This document shows positions 43,715 through 53,664 of a DNA stretch of 64,000 nt, in pieces (positions within the stretch are counted from its first letter, which is position 1; every line of letters starts with the position of its first letter). Source of the DNA: Lentzea tibetensis (GTDB lineage: Bacteria > Actinomycetota > Actinomycetes > Mycobacteriales > Pseudonocardiaceae); NCBI RefSeq assembly GCF_007845675.1, contig NZ_VOBR01000012.1, forward strand, positions 124,001 through 188,000, written 5' to 3'. Made by a program: the position numbers and the translations under genes. The notes below the pieces were generated by a model. That model saw nothing but the letters and a program-made list of their open reading frames with translations, was not told where the DNA came from and searched no databases.

Positions 43715-45162
43715 GTCGAGACTTCCGGCGTGCCGAACCAGCGACCGAGCACGTCGCCCAGTTCGTCGACGTGGCCGGGCGTCGCCCAGGCGACGTGACC
43801 GTCGGGCCGCACGAGCACCGCGCTGGTGCCGTCGAACGGGCTGCCTGCGGCCGTGACGACGTCGACCCGGCCCGCCCATCGAGCGGCGACGGAACGCAGG
43901 TGGCTGTCGCCCTTGAAGTCGAACAGCACGCCCCGGCCGCCGTGCAGCGCCTGGGCCGTCGTGGTTCCGTCGTCCAGTTCGGACGGTGGGATCCGGCGGC
44001 CGAGCAGCGGGTGGTCGCCGCCGCCGACGTCGTAGCGGACGTCGAGCCCGCTGACCATGCCCGCGAGGTGACGGCCGACCTCCTCGAAGCGCAGGAGCTC
44101 GGCGAAGACGCTCCGCACCGGGTCGACCTCGGGCCCGCTGAGGTACAGGTGGCCCTGCGCGGAGGTGTTCATCAGCAGGCGGACGCCGACCGGGTGGCGC
44201 TCGTCGTGGTAGGTGTCGAGCAGCCCGTCCGGCGCCCAGCCCCGCACCGCGGCGGCGAGCTTCCAGCCCAGGTTGACGGCGTCCTGCACGCCGACGCTGA
44301 GGCCCTGGCCACCGGCGGGCAGGTGGATGTGCGCGGCGTCGCCCGCCAGCAGCACCCGGCCGCGGCGGTACTCGGTCGCCTGCCGTGCCGCGTCACCGAA
44401 GACGCTCACCCACTCGGGCGTGCCACCGGAGATGTCCTCACCGGTGAGCCGCTTCCACACGTCCACGACCTCGGCGAACTCCAGCGGCTCGGTGCGTTCG
44501 CCCGGCGTCGCACCCAGCTCGCACGCGATGATGCGGTCGACACCGGGACCGAGCGGGGCGTTCATGACCATGCCGCCGGGCACCCGCATGCCGGTGAAGC
44601 GCGGCGGCAGGTCGCAACCGCGCACGTCGGCGAGGTACATCTCGCGGGTGGAAGCGGTGCCCTCGAAGGAGAACCCGCCGAGCTTGCGGACGGTGCTCTG
44701 GCCGCCGTCGCACCCGACCAGCCACGCCGACCGCAGCGTGCTGCGGCCTTCCGGCCCCTCGACGGTGATCTCCACGTGGTCGTCGTGGCCGGCCAGCGCC
44801 ACGATCTCGTGGCCGCGCAGGAACTTCGCGCCCAGCTCGGCCGCCCAGTCGCCGAGCACCTGCTCGACCCGCGACTGCTGGATGCCGCGCGCGCCGAAGT
44901 CCGCCCCCGGCAGCACGCTGAAGTCCAGCGGCAGTCCGCCGAAGTGCCCCATCGGGCTCATCTCGACGTCGCCGAACCTCGGCAGCAGGCCGCGCTGGTC
45001 GAACACCTCGGTCGCTCTGGTGGTGAAGCCGAGACCCCGGGACTGCCCGGTGGGCTCGGCGAGGCGCTCGACGACGAGGACGCTGACTCCCGCCGTGCGC
45101 AGCTCGCCGGCCAGCATCAGACCGGTCGGGCCCGCACCGACGACGATGACGTCGCTCTCCAC
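43711..45162 (-). CDS. FAD-dependent aromatic polyketide hydroxylase, second copy
   Basis: The 483-residue group A monooxygenase has VIVVGAGPTGLMLAGELRTA, WLVGCDGGQSTVRKLGGFSF and VLLAGDAAHIHLPAGGQGLS, plus the thioredoxin-like C-terminal domain. It is closely similar in layout to the copy at 27300-28742 (VGLLLAGELR, DAAHxxxPxGGQ). Rearranged-angucycline pathways use two or three such enzymes (JadF/JadH, AlpE/AlpG types). It lies inside the sugar operon and overlaps the 2,3-dehydratase start. Confidence 0.9.
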   Translation of the reverse strand: MESDVIVVGAGPTGLMLAGELRTAGVSVLVVERLAEPTGQSRGLGFTTRATEVFDQRGLLPRFGDVEMSPMGHFGGLPLDFSVLPGADFGARGIQQSRVEQVLGDWAAELGAKFLRGHEIVALAGHDDHVEITVEGPEGRSTLRSAWLVGCDGGQSTVRKLGGFSFEGTASTREMYLADVRGCDLPPRFTGMRVPGGMVMNAPLGPGVDRIIACELGATPGERTEPLEFAEVVDVWKRLTGEDISGGTPEWVSVFGDAARQATEYRRGRVLLAGDAAHIHLPAGGQGLSVGVQDAVNLGWKLAAAVRGWAPDGLLDTYHDERHPVGVRLLMNTSAQGHLYLSGPEVDPVRSVFAELLRFEEVGRHLAGMVSGLDVRYDVGGGDHPLLGRRIPPSELDDGTTTAQALHGGRGVLFDFKGDSHLRSVAARWAGRVDVVTAAGSPFDGTSAVLVRPDGHVAWATPGHVDELGDVLGRWFGTPEVST

Positions 45163-45195
45163 AACTTCCCCCTGTCCTGCGTCGGAAACTGGCGA

Positions 45196-46377
45196 CTACG
45201 CGGGTTCGGCCTCCGCCACGCGAGCCTTCTTGCTGGTGCCGAACCTGCGCTGCATCGGGCGTTCGACGAACGTGTGGAGCGCCGCGGACAGCAGGATCCC
45301 CAGCGCGAGGACGCCGAGCACGAATCCGGCCGCGGTCAGGTAGGTCGGCTGGTACTCCCAGCCGAGCAGGTAGACCACCGTGACGATCCCGAAGAAGTGC
45401 ACGAGGTAGAACGCGTAGGAGATCTGGCCGAGCCAGACCATGAACGGCGTGGCCAGCCACGACCGTCCCGATCGGACGTCCGCCATCGCGACCGCCGGGA
45501 TCAGCAGCGCGATCGGGATGACCGTGGCCGCCACGATCGCGTAGTTCTTGGGCACGTTCAGCGCCACCGCGTACCCGCCGAGGAACACGAGCCCCGCCGC
45601 CCAGGCCGGCACCCGGATCCACCGCCCGGTGAGCACGATCCGGGCCATCAGGATGCCGAGCACGAACTCCGCGAGCCTGCTGAGCGGCAGCACGTAGATG
45701 AACCAGTACTCCCAGCTGCCGAGGCCCTCGTAGGCGGCTTCACCGGCCGGGAGGAGCCGCGCCAGCTGCGGGACGCAGAAGACCAGTGCCGCCATCGCGG
45801 CCACCCAGTACCAGAGCCGCTCGGGGCGGATCCGGCTGATTCCCTTCAGCAGCAACGGGAAGCAGAGGTAGAACAGCGCCTCGACGGACAGCGACCAGCT
45901 CACCAGGTTGAACGAGAAGGCGAGGTTCAGATCGGGTATCCAGGCGTGCACCAGCAGCAGCTGCGGCACCAGGCCGGGCAGCTGCTCGCCGACCGGCAGG
46001 AAGCCGAAGTTCTGGCCCAGCCACACCATGAACGCCGTCGCGATCAGGAACGCCACGAAGTGGTTGGGGTAGATCTTGAAGAACCGCCGTCGCCAGAACT
46101 TCGGCGCGGTGTCGCTCGCACGGGCCGACCAGGTCAGCACGAACCCGCTGAGCACGAAGAAGACCGAGACCCCGACGTAGCCGCCGAGGCTCGTGACGGT
46201 CCTGATCGAATCGCCCACCGGCCCCTGGGGCAGCGCGGTCGGCAGCAGGAACACGTGCGACAGGAAGACCATGAACGCCGCGATCCAGCGCAGGCCGGTC
46301 AATGAATCCAGCTGCGCCGGCATGCTCGCCGCGGAGCCCGCTCTCTCCAGCTGGCCGGTGGCCACTTTCTTACCCAC
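45196..46377 (-). CDS. membrane acyltransferase (acyltransferase_3 family)
   Basis: The 393-residue protein has about ten hydrophobic segments and the family start LDSLTGLRWIAAFMVFLSHV, whose His belongs to the proposed active site. It also has VFFVLSGFVLTWSA and RFFKIYPNHFVAFLI. Such enzymes O-acylate sugars on macrolides and other antibiotics (MidB/CarE-like). Within a sugar operon an O-acetylation of the aminosugar is plausible. The start codon is GTG 46377. Confidence 0.88.
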   Translation of the reverse strand: MGKKVATGQLERAGSAASMPAQLDSLTGLRWIAAFMVFLSHVFLLPTALPQGPVGDSIRTVTSLGGYVGVSVFFVLSGFVLTWSARASDTAPKFWRRRFFKIYPNHFVAFLIATAFMVWLGQNFGFLPVGEQLPGLVPQLLLVHAWIPDLNLAFSFNLVSWSLSVEALFYLCFPLLLKGISRIRPERLWYWVAAMAALVFCVPQLARLLPAGEAAYEGLGSWEYWFIYVLPLSRLAEFVLGILMARIVLTGRWIRVPAWAAGLVFLGGYAVALNVPKNYAIVAATVIPIALLIPAVAMADVRSGRSWLATPFMVWLGQISYAFYLVHFFGIVTVVYLLGWEYQPTYLTAAGFVLGVLALGILLSAALHTFVERPMQRRFGTSKKARVAEAEPA

Positions 46378-46394
46378 TTCCCCTTGGTCGAGGA

Positions 46395-47642
46395 CTATCC
46401 GTAGATTTCGAATTCAGGTAGCGCGAAAACCAGCTTGCCGCCACCGGCGAGGTATTCCTGCTCACGCTCGATGAAACCGTCGCGGTAGATCCACGGCAGG
46501 ACGAGCAACTGGTCGGGCTTGCGCGCCTTGGCCTCTTCTTCCGACACGATCGGGATCTTGGTGCCCGCCGTGAAGCACCCGTGCTTCTCGGCGTTGACCT
46601 CACCGATCACGGGCAGGTCGTCCTCCGTGATGCCGCAGTACTGCAGGACCACGTTGCCCTTGGTCGACGCGCCGTAGCCGAGGGTCAGCTTGCCCGCGGC
46701 CTTGGAGGCGTCGAGGAACTCGCGCAGCTCGTCGCGGTGCGCCGTGATGCGCTGCCCGAACGCGTCGAACGGGACCATCGTGTCGAGCTTGGCCTCGGTC
46801 TCCTTCGCCCGGAGCGCCGCCAGCCCGGCCTCGTCGACCTGGCGGGTGCTGGTGTCCTTGGCCAGCACCGTGTTCAGGCTGCCGCCGTAGACGTCGACGA
46901 CCTTGGCCTGCACCACCTTGAGCCCGGCCCGCTCCGCCATGTACTCGATCTGCTGGAGCCCGTAGAACTCCAGGTGCTCGTGGCAGATGTTGTCGTAGCA
47001 GTTGGTGTCGAGCATGCTCGGCAGGTAGCTGTGCTCCACCATCCAGACGCCGTCGTCGGCCAGCACCGCCCGGACGTCCTTCATGAACGCGATCGGGTCG
47101 GGCAGGTCGTAGAACATCGCGATCGACGTGACGACCTTCGCCTTGCGGTCGCCGACCCGGTCCTGGAAAGCCTTGGCGGAGAAGAAGTCGACGATCAGCT
47201 CGGCGCCCGCCGGGTAGCGGTCGCGGAACTTCTCCGCGGACGGGTCGCACCCGACCAGCTGCCGCCCGTCCCGCGGGTACTGGTGCAGCAGCGTGGAGTC
47301 GTTGCTGCCGATGTCCAGCACGAGGTCGCCGGGCCCGACGTCGACGAGCGCGGTCACCTCCGCGACCTTGGTCTTCAGGTGGTTGACCATGAAGGGCCGG
47401 ATGCTCGACCGGTAGCCGTACCGCTCGCCGTACATGAGCGTCATGTCGGCGTCGTGCCGGAGCTGGACCAGCCCGCACCCGCCCGGCGCGCACTTGACGA
47501 GCTCGAGCGGAGCCACCAGGTCCGGCTCGTCGCGGGTCAGGGGAAAGACACCGGTGAGCGCCTGCTCACCCAGGTCGAGGATCGTCAGCAGTTCCCGATT
47601 ACCACAAATGCGGCAGGCATTTATGGTCTCGTACTTCAGCAT
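46395..47642 (-). CDS. dTDP-3-keto sugar C3-methyltransferase (TylCIII/EvaC-like)
   Basis: The 415-residue protein has the zinc-binding N-terminus (ACRICGNRELL and a later CAPGGCGL), the SAM fold LVLDIGSNDSTLLHQYP, HEHLEFYGLQQIEYM and the C-terminal hydrolase-like domain LGYGASTKGNVVLQYCG. This three-domain layout defines the TylCIII/EryBIII/TcaB9 family that methylates C3 of a 3-keto (or aminated) deoxysugar. It is the first gene of the minus-strand sugar operon. The 166 bases upstream contain its promoter, not clearly recognisable. Confidence 0.94.
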   Translation of the reverse strand: MLKYETINACRICGNRELLTILDLGEQALTGVFPLTRDEPDLVAPLELVKCAPGGCGLVQLRHDADMTLMYGERYGYRSSIRPFMVNHLKTKVAEVTALVDVGPGDLVLDIGSNDSTLLHQYPRDGRQLVGCDPSAEKFRDRYPAGAELIVDFFSAKAFQDRVGDRKAKVVTSIAMFYDLPDPIAFMKDVRAVLADDGVWMVEHSYLPSMLDTNCYDNICHEHLEFYGLQQIEYMAERAGLKVVQAKVVDVYGGSLNTVLAKDTSTRQVDEAGLAALRAKETEAKLDTMVPFDAFGQRITAHRDELREFLDASKAAGKLTLGYGASTKGNVVLQYCGITEDDLPVIGEVNAEKHGCFTAGTKIPIVSEEEAKARKPDQLLVLPWIYRDGFIEREQEYLAGGGKLVFALPEFEIYG

Positions 47643-47808
47643 TCATCCCCCAACGTCGCACATTCAGGCTGAGTGAGTTGGGCGTGCCGCACCGCCGCAC
47701 CATTTCGCGCGAACCGGGGGCAATCACCTGAAAGCGAAGCTAACACCGGTCCGGCTGGTTTCACGGAGACCGGAAGATAAGTTCACAAAGCCCTGACGTG
47801 ACCGCCGA

Positions 47809-50800
47809 TCAGCGCGCCCAGCGGACCGGCCCAGGCGGGTCGTACCGGCACGTCGAACCCGTCGACACGCACTGCCGCAGATGCTCGGCCAGCGCCGGGT
47901 GCCGGTCGTCGAGCCTGCGCAGACTGTTGCGGATCCGCTCGGTCACAGCCTTGCGCGTCCGCTCAGTCGCGTCGCCCAGCCGGCGTGACCGGCCGAGCAA
48001 GCCGGTGGCCCTGCGGATCTCGGTCAGCAACGCCTCCCGTTCCCGGTCGAGCTCGGCGGCGCGTGCGTCGGCGCCCTGTGCGAGTGCGGCGTCGATCCGC
48101 TCGTCGAGCTGGGTCAGTCGCTTGCGGTAGGCGGACTTGGCGCGCTCGTCCAGCACCGGGTCGGACCCGAGCCGTCGCGCGCCGCGGGCCGGCTCATCGC
48201 CGGCCGCGAACAGCAGGTCGGCGGCGGGCACGTCCTTCCCCGGACGACCGAGCAGCACGTGCAGGTCGCGCAACCCCTTGGCGTCCGGCACGTGCACGGT
48301 CACGCCTTCGTAGGTGAGCCACCACACCTGCCCGTCGAACCGGAAGGTGTCGCCCGGCGACTCGGCCACCTCGGGCTCGGCCCGCAGGAGATGGGCGACT
48401 CCGAGGTCGTGGGCGTCGCGCGCCGCCGCTTCGGTGAGCGCGGCGGCGCGTTCGGCGTCACCGGGCCCGGCCCGAGCGTTCAGCACCTCGGCGAGGTGGC
48501 AGCGGGCGCGCACCGACCACGGGCGGGCACCCAGCCGGTCGGCCGCGGACCGCGCGGCGGTGAACCCTTCGGCAGCGGCGTCCCAGTTCCCGTCGGCAGC
48601 GTCGAGGAGCGCCGTCCAGAACACGACAGGACCGTCGATCGACGCTCCGAACATCGTCAGCCACTGCCCGGCGATCGGCGCCAGTTCGGCGCGCACCCGG
48701 CCACGCGCAGACGGATCACCGCCCGCGGCGGCCAGCTGAGCGCGCAGGCGCAGCCACAGCGGTTCGTACCAGCGGGACACCGGTTCGCTCGCGCCGCCAC
48801 CCCTGGCGGCGAGCCGTGAAGCCGCGGCGATGTCGCCCCGTTCGACCGCGGTCACGGCCAGCAACAGCTCGGGACACGGGTGGTCCCGGCCCGCGGCGGA
48901 CCGGACCAGCGCGTCGGCGGCGTCGAACCGGCCCCGCGCCAGCTCCAGCGTCCACCGCTGCTGGATCCGCAACGTCGCGAGGTCGCCGTTCGCGGCTACG
49001 TCCGCGCGGTTGTCCCGTTCGATCTCGTCGGCCTGCTCGATGCAGGCGCCCGCCTCGTCGAAACGGCCGGTCAGGGTCGCGAAGGCCGTCCGCGTCCACA
49101 GCGCGGTCGACGACGGATCCGCGGTCGCTCGATCCTCCAGCTCGGCCATCCCGGCCGGATCCCCCAGCTCCAGCGACGTCACCGCCCGCAGCAACGCCGC
49201 CAGCTGCATGACCGAGTGGTCGGACTTCCGCTGCGCCGCCGCCCCGAGCTCCTCGGCGATCGCCAGCCGCTCGACGGCGGTACCGGGCGACCAGATCGTG
49301 TCGTGGCGGGCCATGAGTCCTTCCATGAGCGCCACGTCGTCGCCCGCCTCGCGGGCGATCTCGACGGCCCGCGCGGTCAGCTCCCGTTCCCGCTCGACGT
49401 CCGAGCCGCCGTGTCCGCCGGAGTCGAAGAGGGCGGCGTGCGCCTCGTTGATCAGGTCGGTGGTCAGCCGCACCGCCTCGGGTGGGTGGACGAGCCAGAC
49501 CGACGCCCGCAGCCGCAACGCGGCGCGCACCAGCAGCACCGGGTCGCCCGCGGACCGAGCCGCGGCCGCCACGTCGTGGAACGTGCGCAGTGCGGCGGCC
49601 TCGTCACCCATGTGGTGCTGCGACGAGCCGAGGTCCAGCGCCACGGCCGCCCACTCGTGGGCGTCGTCGGGCGGCACGAGACGCAGCGCTCTGGTGAGGT
49701 GGACGCTCGCCTCGCCGGACGCCATGCGGCCCCACGCGTCATCGGCGGCCGCCCTCAGCAGGGCGACGGCGGTGGACGCGGCCACCTCGGGCACACCGAG
49801 GTACGCGTGGTGGGCGGTCTCACCGGGAGCGGCACGGGCCGCGCAGGCGGGCAGTGCCTCGAAGGCGCCGACCGCGGCCGCGTGCCAGCGGCGGGCGTCG
49901 GCCTCGGCGAGGTTCTCGTACAGGGTTTCGCGCACGAGGTCGTGCACGAACGCCAGCCTGCCCTGCTCGGCGCGGGGGACGACCAGACGCGCAGACACCG
50001 CCTCGGCCAGCAACGAGTTCACCTCGCGGCCCGGCCTGCCGGTCATCTCGGCGAGCACCTCGCGGTCGAACTCGGGGCCGAGAACAGCCGCGGCCGCGAG
50101 GAGTTCCACCACCGGCGCGGGCAGCAGACCCAGCCGGCGTTCAACGGCGTCGCGCACGCCCGGCGCGACCACGTCGACCGAGTTGGTGCTGTGCCACAGC
50201 CGAGCGGTCTGCTCGACGAAGAAGGGATTGCCACCGGTCCTGCGATGGACCTCGGCGACCAGCCCGCGCGACGGTTCGCGGCCCGCGGTGCGCGCGAGCA
50301 GCGCGCGGACGTCGTCGGGCCCGAGCTCGGTCAGCGTCACCGACGACGCCTTGGGCAGCAGGGGAAGCAGCAGCGGGCCGAGCGGATGCCCGCAGCTCTC
50401 GACCTCCACGTCCCGGTAGACACCGATCACCAGCAGCTGCTCGAACCAGGCGTGGCGGGTGACGAACTCCAGCAGCCGGACCGACGGCGGGTCGGCCCAG
50501 TGCAGGTCGTCGAGCACGACGACCAGCGGGCGCCCGCGTGCCGCGGTGACCAGCAGCGTGGTCACCGCGTCGTGCAGCCCGAAACCGTCACCGCTCGCCG
50601 CCGGACCGCCGGTTTCCCCCAGCAGCGCGGCGATCTCGCCGCCGGCGGCGTCGGCCCACGCCTCGGGTGTCATCGTCCGGCGCAGGCCGCGCAGGATCTG
50701 CATCCACGGCCAGTAGCTCGGCGCGTCCTCCCGGTCCCAGCACGTGCCGGTGGCGACGAGCGCGCCGCGTCGTTCGGCGGTCGCGGCGGCCTCGGCCACC

Positions 50801-50925
50801 AGCACCGTCTTGCCGATGCCCGCCTCACCCGTCACGAAGACCAGTCCCCCGTGGCTGTCGAGCGTGCGGGTCACCGCGGTGTCGAGCAGCGCCGCCTGCC
50901 GGGCCCGGCCGAGCAGCGTCGTCAC
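47809..50925 (-). CDS. large AAA-ATPase/TPR regulator without LuxR helix-turn-helix
   Basis: The 1038-residue protein has an N-terminal AAA/STAND ATPase (Walker [19 protein letters not shown] near residue 25-45, Walker [16 protein letters not shown] near 145). A long helical TPR-like middle and a C-terminal DNA-binding-like region ([40 protein letters not shown]) follow. The usual LuxR HTH of LAL regulators is missing. The C-terminal tail is typical of a group of actinobacterial ATPases often found near secondary-metabolite genes. GTG 50925 follows GGGGAGG. It is divergent from the exporter and may regulate the cluster. Confidence 0.85.
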   Translation of the reverse strand: MTTLLGRARQAALLDTAVTRTLDSHGGLVFVTGEAGIGKTVLVAEAAATAERRGALVATGTCWDREDAPSYWPWMQILRGLRRTMTPEAWADAAGGEIAALLGETGGPAASGDGFGLHDAVTTLLVTAARGRPLVVVLDDLHWADPPSVRLLEFVTRHAWFEQLLVIGVYRDVEVESCGHPLGPLLLPLLPKASSVTLTELGPDDVRALLARTAGREPSRGLVAEVHRRTGGNPFFVEQTARLWHSTNSVDVVAPGVRDAVERRLGLLPAPVVELLAAAAVLGPEFDREVLAEMTGRPGREVNSLLAEAVSARLVVPRAEQGRLAFVHDLVRETLYENLAEADARRWHAAAVGAFEALPACAARAAPGETAHHAYLGVPEVAASTAVALLRAAADDAWGRMASGEASVHLTRALRLVPPDDAHEWAAVALDLGSSQHHMGDEAAALRTFHDVAAAARSAGDPVLLVRAALRLRASVWLVHPPEAVRLTTDLINEAHAALFDSGGHGGSDVERERELTARAVEIAREAGDDVALMEGLMARHDTIWSPGTAVERLAIAEELGAAAQRKSDHSVMQLAALLRAVTSLELGDPAGMAELEDRATADPSSTALWTRTAFATLTGRFDEAGACIEQADEIERDNRADVAANGDLATLRIQQRWTLELARGRFDAADALVRSAAGRDHPCPELLLAVTAVERGDIAAASRLAARGGGASEPVSRWYEPLWLRLRAQLAAAGGDPSARGRVRAELAPIAGQWLTMFGASIDGPVVFWTALLDAADGNWDAAAEGFTAARSAADRLGARPWSVRARCHLAEVLNARAGPGDAERAAALTEAAARDAHDLGVAHLLRAEPEVAESPGDTFRFDGQVWWLTYEGVTVHVPDAKGLRDLHVLLGRPGKDVPAADLLFAAGDEPARGARRLGSDPVLDERAKSAYRKRLTQLDERIDAALAQGADARAAELDREREALLTEIRRATGLLGRSRRLGDATERTRKAVTERIRNSLRRLDDRHPALAEHLRQCVSTGSTCRYDPPGPVRWAR

Positions 50926-51032
50926 CGCGGGCCTCCCCTCACACCGGTGTTGCCGCCATTTCGAATGTTCCGGCCGCCACAGCCGTTGTGGCGCCCCCAC
51001 AGGTGGAACTCAAGGCTACCGAGGGAGCTTGT

Positions 51033-52034
51033 GTGCGCACTGACGCGGGAAAGCGGCCGGGCGACGGCCGCCAGCTGGCCATCGAGGCCCGCGGACTGGT
51101 CAAGACGTTCGGGGAGACGCGGGCACTGGACGGGCTCGACCTCACGGTTCCCGCGGGCGGGGTCTACGGCGTGCTCGGCCCGAACGGGGCGGGCAAGACG
51201 ACCGCGCTGCGCATCCTGGCGACGCTCCTGCCACCGGACTCCGGCAGCGCGCGGGTGCTCGGGCACGACGTGAGCGCCGACGCCGACGCGGTGCGCGGCA
51301 AGATCAGCCTCACCGGCCAGTTCACCTCGGTCGACGAGGAGCTGACCGGCCGGGAGAACCTGATCCTGCTCGGCCGCCTGCTGGGGTACCGGCACACCGA
51401 CGCCAAGCTGCGCGCCGGACAGCTGCTGAAGGCGCTCGGCCTCACCGACGCCGGCGACCGTCAGGCCAAGCACTACTCGGGCGGCATGCGACGGCGGCTC
51501 GACATCGCGGCGGGCATCGTGGTGACCCCCAGCGTGATGTTCCTCGACGAGCCGACGACCGGGCTCGACCCGCGCAGCCGCAACCAGGTGTGGAACATCG
51601 TCCGCACCCTGGTCGCCAGGGGCACCACGGTCGTGCTCACGACGCAGTACCTGGACGAGGCCGACCAGCTCGCCGACCGGATCGCGGTCATCGACCACGG
51701 CCGGGTCATCGCCGAGGGCACCCCCGGCGCGCTGAAGGCGTCGGTCGGCTCCGGGACCCTGCGGATCCGGGTGCAGGACCCGGCCCAGCGGTTCGACGCG
51801 GTGCGCGTGCTGACCGAGGCGCTCGACGTCGAGGTGCAGCTGGAGTCCGATCCCTGCGCGCTCACCGCCAGGGTCGACGACAGCGAGCGCAGCGTCCACG
51901 CGCTCGGCGAGCTGATGCGAGCGGGCATGACGCCCGCCGAGTTCGCACTCGGCCAGCCCAGTCTCGACGAGGTCTTCCTGGCGCTGACCGGCCACCCGGC
52001 CGAGAGCGCGCCGGACGACGAAGCAGCGGCCTGA
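51033..52034 (+). CDS. DrrA-type ABC transporter ATP-binding protein
   Basis: The 333-residue protein has Walker A ([20 protein letters not shown]), signature [15 protein letters not shown], Walker [19 protein letters not shown] and the C-terminal extension of daunorubicin-resistance ATPases ([17 protein letters not shown]). It probably exports the glycosylated polyketide and confers self-resistance together with the adjacent permease. GTG 51033 follows GAGGGAG. Confidence 0.93.
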   Translation: MRTDAGKRPGDGRQLAIEARGLVKTFGETRALDGLDLTVPAGGVYGVLGPNGAGKTTALRILATLLPPDSGSARVLGHDVSADADAVRGKISLTGQFTSVDEELTGRENLILLGRLLGYRHTDAKLRAGQLLKALGLTDAGDRQAKHYSGGMRRRLDIAAGIVVTPSVMFLDEPTTGLDPRSRNQVWNIVRTLVARGTTVVLTTQYLDEADQLADRIAVIDHGRVIAEGTPGALKASVGSGTLRIRVQDPAQRFDAVRVLTEALDVEVQLESDPCALTARVDDSERSVHALGELMRAGMTPAEFALGQPSLDEVFLALTGHPAESAPDDEAAA

Positions 52035-52064
52035 CCCCACAGCTCGAAGAAAGGACACGGTCGC

Positions 52065-52919
52065 ATGACCACAGACGTCCCGGCGTCGGCCACCCGCGAG
52101 GAGCCGATCGACTACGACATGCTCGCGGCGCTGGACGCGGGTGAGCGACCTGGGCGGGCCGGCGGGTTCTCCGCGTCGATGAGCCATCTCTACCGGGCGA
52201 TGCTGCGCGTCAAGCACAGCCCCGCGCAGATCATCGACGTCACGCTGTTCCCGCTGATCATGCTGCTGATGTTCACGTTTCTGTTCGGCGGCGCGCTCTC
52301 CGACGGCGACACCGGCGCGTACCTTCAGTTCTTCCTGCCGGGCGTGCTGGTGAACACGGTGCTCATGATCACCATGTACGTGGGGATGGGCCTGTCCAGC
52401 GACGCCGAGAAGGGCGTGTTCGACAGGTTCCGCTCGCTGCCGATGTGGCGGCCGTCGGCCATCATCGGCCCGCTGCTCGCCGACGCCTTCCGCTACACGA
52501 TGGCGTCGATCATGATGCTGACCTTCGGCCTGATCCTCGGCTACCGGGCGGAGGGCGGCGTCGTCGGCGTGGTGCTCGCGGTGCTCGTGCTCATCGTGTT
52601 CGCGTTCTGCCTGTCCTGGTTGTGGACCCTGGTGGGCTTGGTGATGCGCAGCGAGAAGGCCGTGACCGCGGTCAGCATGATGGTGCTGATGCCGTTGACG
52701 TTCGCGAGCAACGTCTACGTCAACCCCGCCACGATGCCCGGCTGGCTCGAGGCGTTCGTCAGCGTCAACCCGATCAGCCACGTCGTGACGGTGGTCCGCG
52801 GCCTGACGAGCGGAGCCGGTGTCACCACCGGCCAGCTCGGACTGGTGCTGGCCGAGGCGGCCGCTCTGCTGCTCCTCTTCGGCCCGCTCACGATGCGCAA
52901 GTACCGGACGATGAACTGA
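52065..52919 (+). CDS. DrrB-type ABC transporter permease
   Basis: The 284-residue protein has six hydrophobic segments of the ABC-2 permease type (LFPLIMLLMFTFLFGGALSD, LPGVLVNTVLMITMYVGMGL, VLVLIVFAFCLSWLWTLVGL). It also carries the family motif AEKGVFDRFRSLPMWRPSA. It pairs with the upstream ATPase 30 bases away. I take it as the right end of the polyketide cluster. Confidence 0.92.
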   Translation: MTTDVPASATREEPIDYDMLAALDAGERPGRAGGFSASMSHLYRAMLRVKHSPAQIIDVTLFPLIMLLMFTFLFGGALSDGDTGAYLQFFLPGVLVNTVLMITMYVGMGLSSDAEKGVFDRFRSLPMWRPSAIIGPLLADAFRYTMASIMMLTFGLILGYRAEGGVVGVVLAVLVLIVFAFCLSWLWTLVGLVMRSEKAVTAVSMMVLMPLTFASNVYVNPATMPGWLEAFVSVNPISHVVTVVRGLTSGAGVTTGQLGLVLAEAAALLLLFGPLTMRKYRTMN

Positions 52920-52927
52920 CCGGACGT

Positions 52928-52953
52928 GGTGGCGGCCCGTCCGGGCCGCCACC
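52928..52953. terminator. bidirectional hairpin after the exporter
   Basis: GGTGGCGGCCC (52928-52938) pairs perfectly with GGGCCGCCACC (52943-52953) around GTCC. It lies between the convergent permease and the small HTH gene. Confidence 0.8.
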
Positions 52954-52966
52954 GGCGGTCCGTGCC

Positions 52967-53149
52967 TCATTCGGGAGGGCTGCGCCTGCGCGCGATGGCC
53001 ATCAACTCGTCGAGGTCGTACTCCGCTCTGCCGGGTGTGCCGTAGCGGGTGAGCTTGCCCTGGCTGGCCCACTTGCGGATGGTCGCCTTCTCCACCCCCA
53101 GCGCCAGTGCGGCCAGCTCGGTCGGGACGGTGCGGCGGCGTTCGCTCAT
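52967..53149 (-). CDS. small helix-turn-helix (BldC/excisionase-like) protein
   Basis: The 60-residue protein is a single MerR/BldC-type winged helix: VPTELAALALGVEKATIRKW, then SQGKLTRYGTPGRAEYDLDE. Such proteins bind DNA as short oligomers or serve as excisionases. Its ATG overlaps the stop of the upstream gene (ATGA), so the two form a unit. Confidence 0.75.
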   Translation of the reverse strand: MSERRRTVPTELAALALGVEKATIRKWASQGKLTRYGTPGRAEYDLDELMAIARRRSPPE

Positions 53150-53664
53150 GCCGCGCCGACCAGCAGCAGCCACTGGTGCGTCGGCCAGTCGTGCCCCGCC
53201 TCGCAGCGCGCGCTGACCGGGCCGCCGCCGCGCAGCGTGGCCCACACCGGGCGGCCGCACGCGGGCCGCGAGCACTTGCCGAGGTCCTGCCGCACGCCGC
53301 TGTCCGCTGAGGATACCCGGCGGGCGTCGGCGGCGATCCCCCCGATCTCCTCGGCGAAGTCGGCGGCCGCCGGATGCCCGGCCAGCCAGTCGGCGTGCGC
53401 CGACAAGAACGCCACCAGCACCGGTACTTCCCGCCGGCGAGGCGCGGACACCCCCCGCTCGCTCGTCACCATTCCGGACCACGACGCCAGCACCGCCAGC
53501 ATCCGCGACCGGACCCGGAGCGCGCCCTCGTGCAGGTTCAGCCCTCGCGACTGCCCACCTCGGACCCTTTCATCAAGCAGACGGCGTCCCCCTCCGCCGC
53601 CAAGAACCACTTCGCACGCGTCGTACAGGCCAGGTAATGCGGCCAGGTCATCTTTCGTGCTCAT
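53146..53664 (-). CDS. hypothetical protein with C-terminal zinc ribbon
   Basis: The 172-residue protein has a helical N-terminal part of about 115 residues with no known motif and a C-terminal CSRPACGRPV ... CEAGHDW element that looks like a short zinc ribbon. Proteins of this type paired with a tiny HTH protein occur repeatedly in actinomycetes and their prophages (OvmZ-like). Function unknown. A regulator pair or a phage remnant are both possible. Confidence 0.65.
   Translation of the reverse strand: MSTKDDLAALPGLYDACEVVLGGGGGRRLLDERVRGGQSRGLNLHEGALRVRSRMLAVLASWSGMVTSERGVSAPRRREVPVLVAFLSAHADWLAGHPAAADFAEEIGGIAADARRVSSADSGVRQDLGKCSRPACGRPVWATLRGGGPVSARCEAGHDWPTHQWLLLVGAA

Noticed and set aside
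50922-53072. 716-codon minus-strand frame across the ABC transporter genes
   Set aside because: Antisense to two well-recognised transporter genes, rich in His/Arg/Gln as typical of GC-rich shadow frames.
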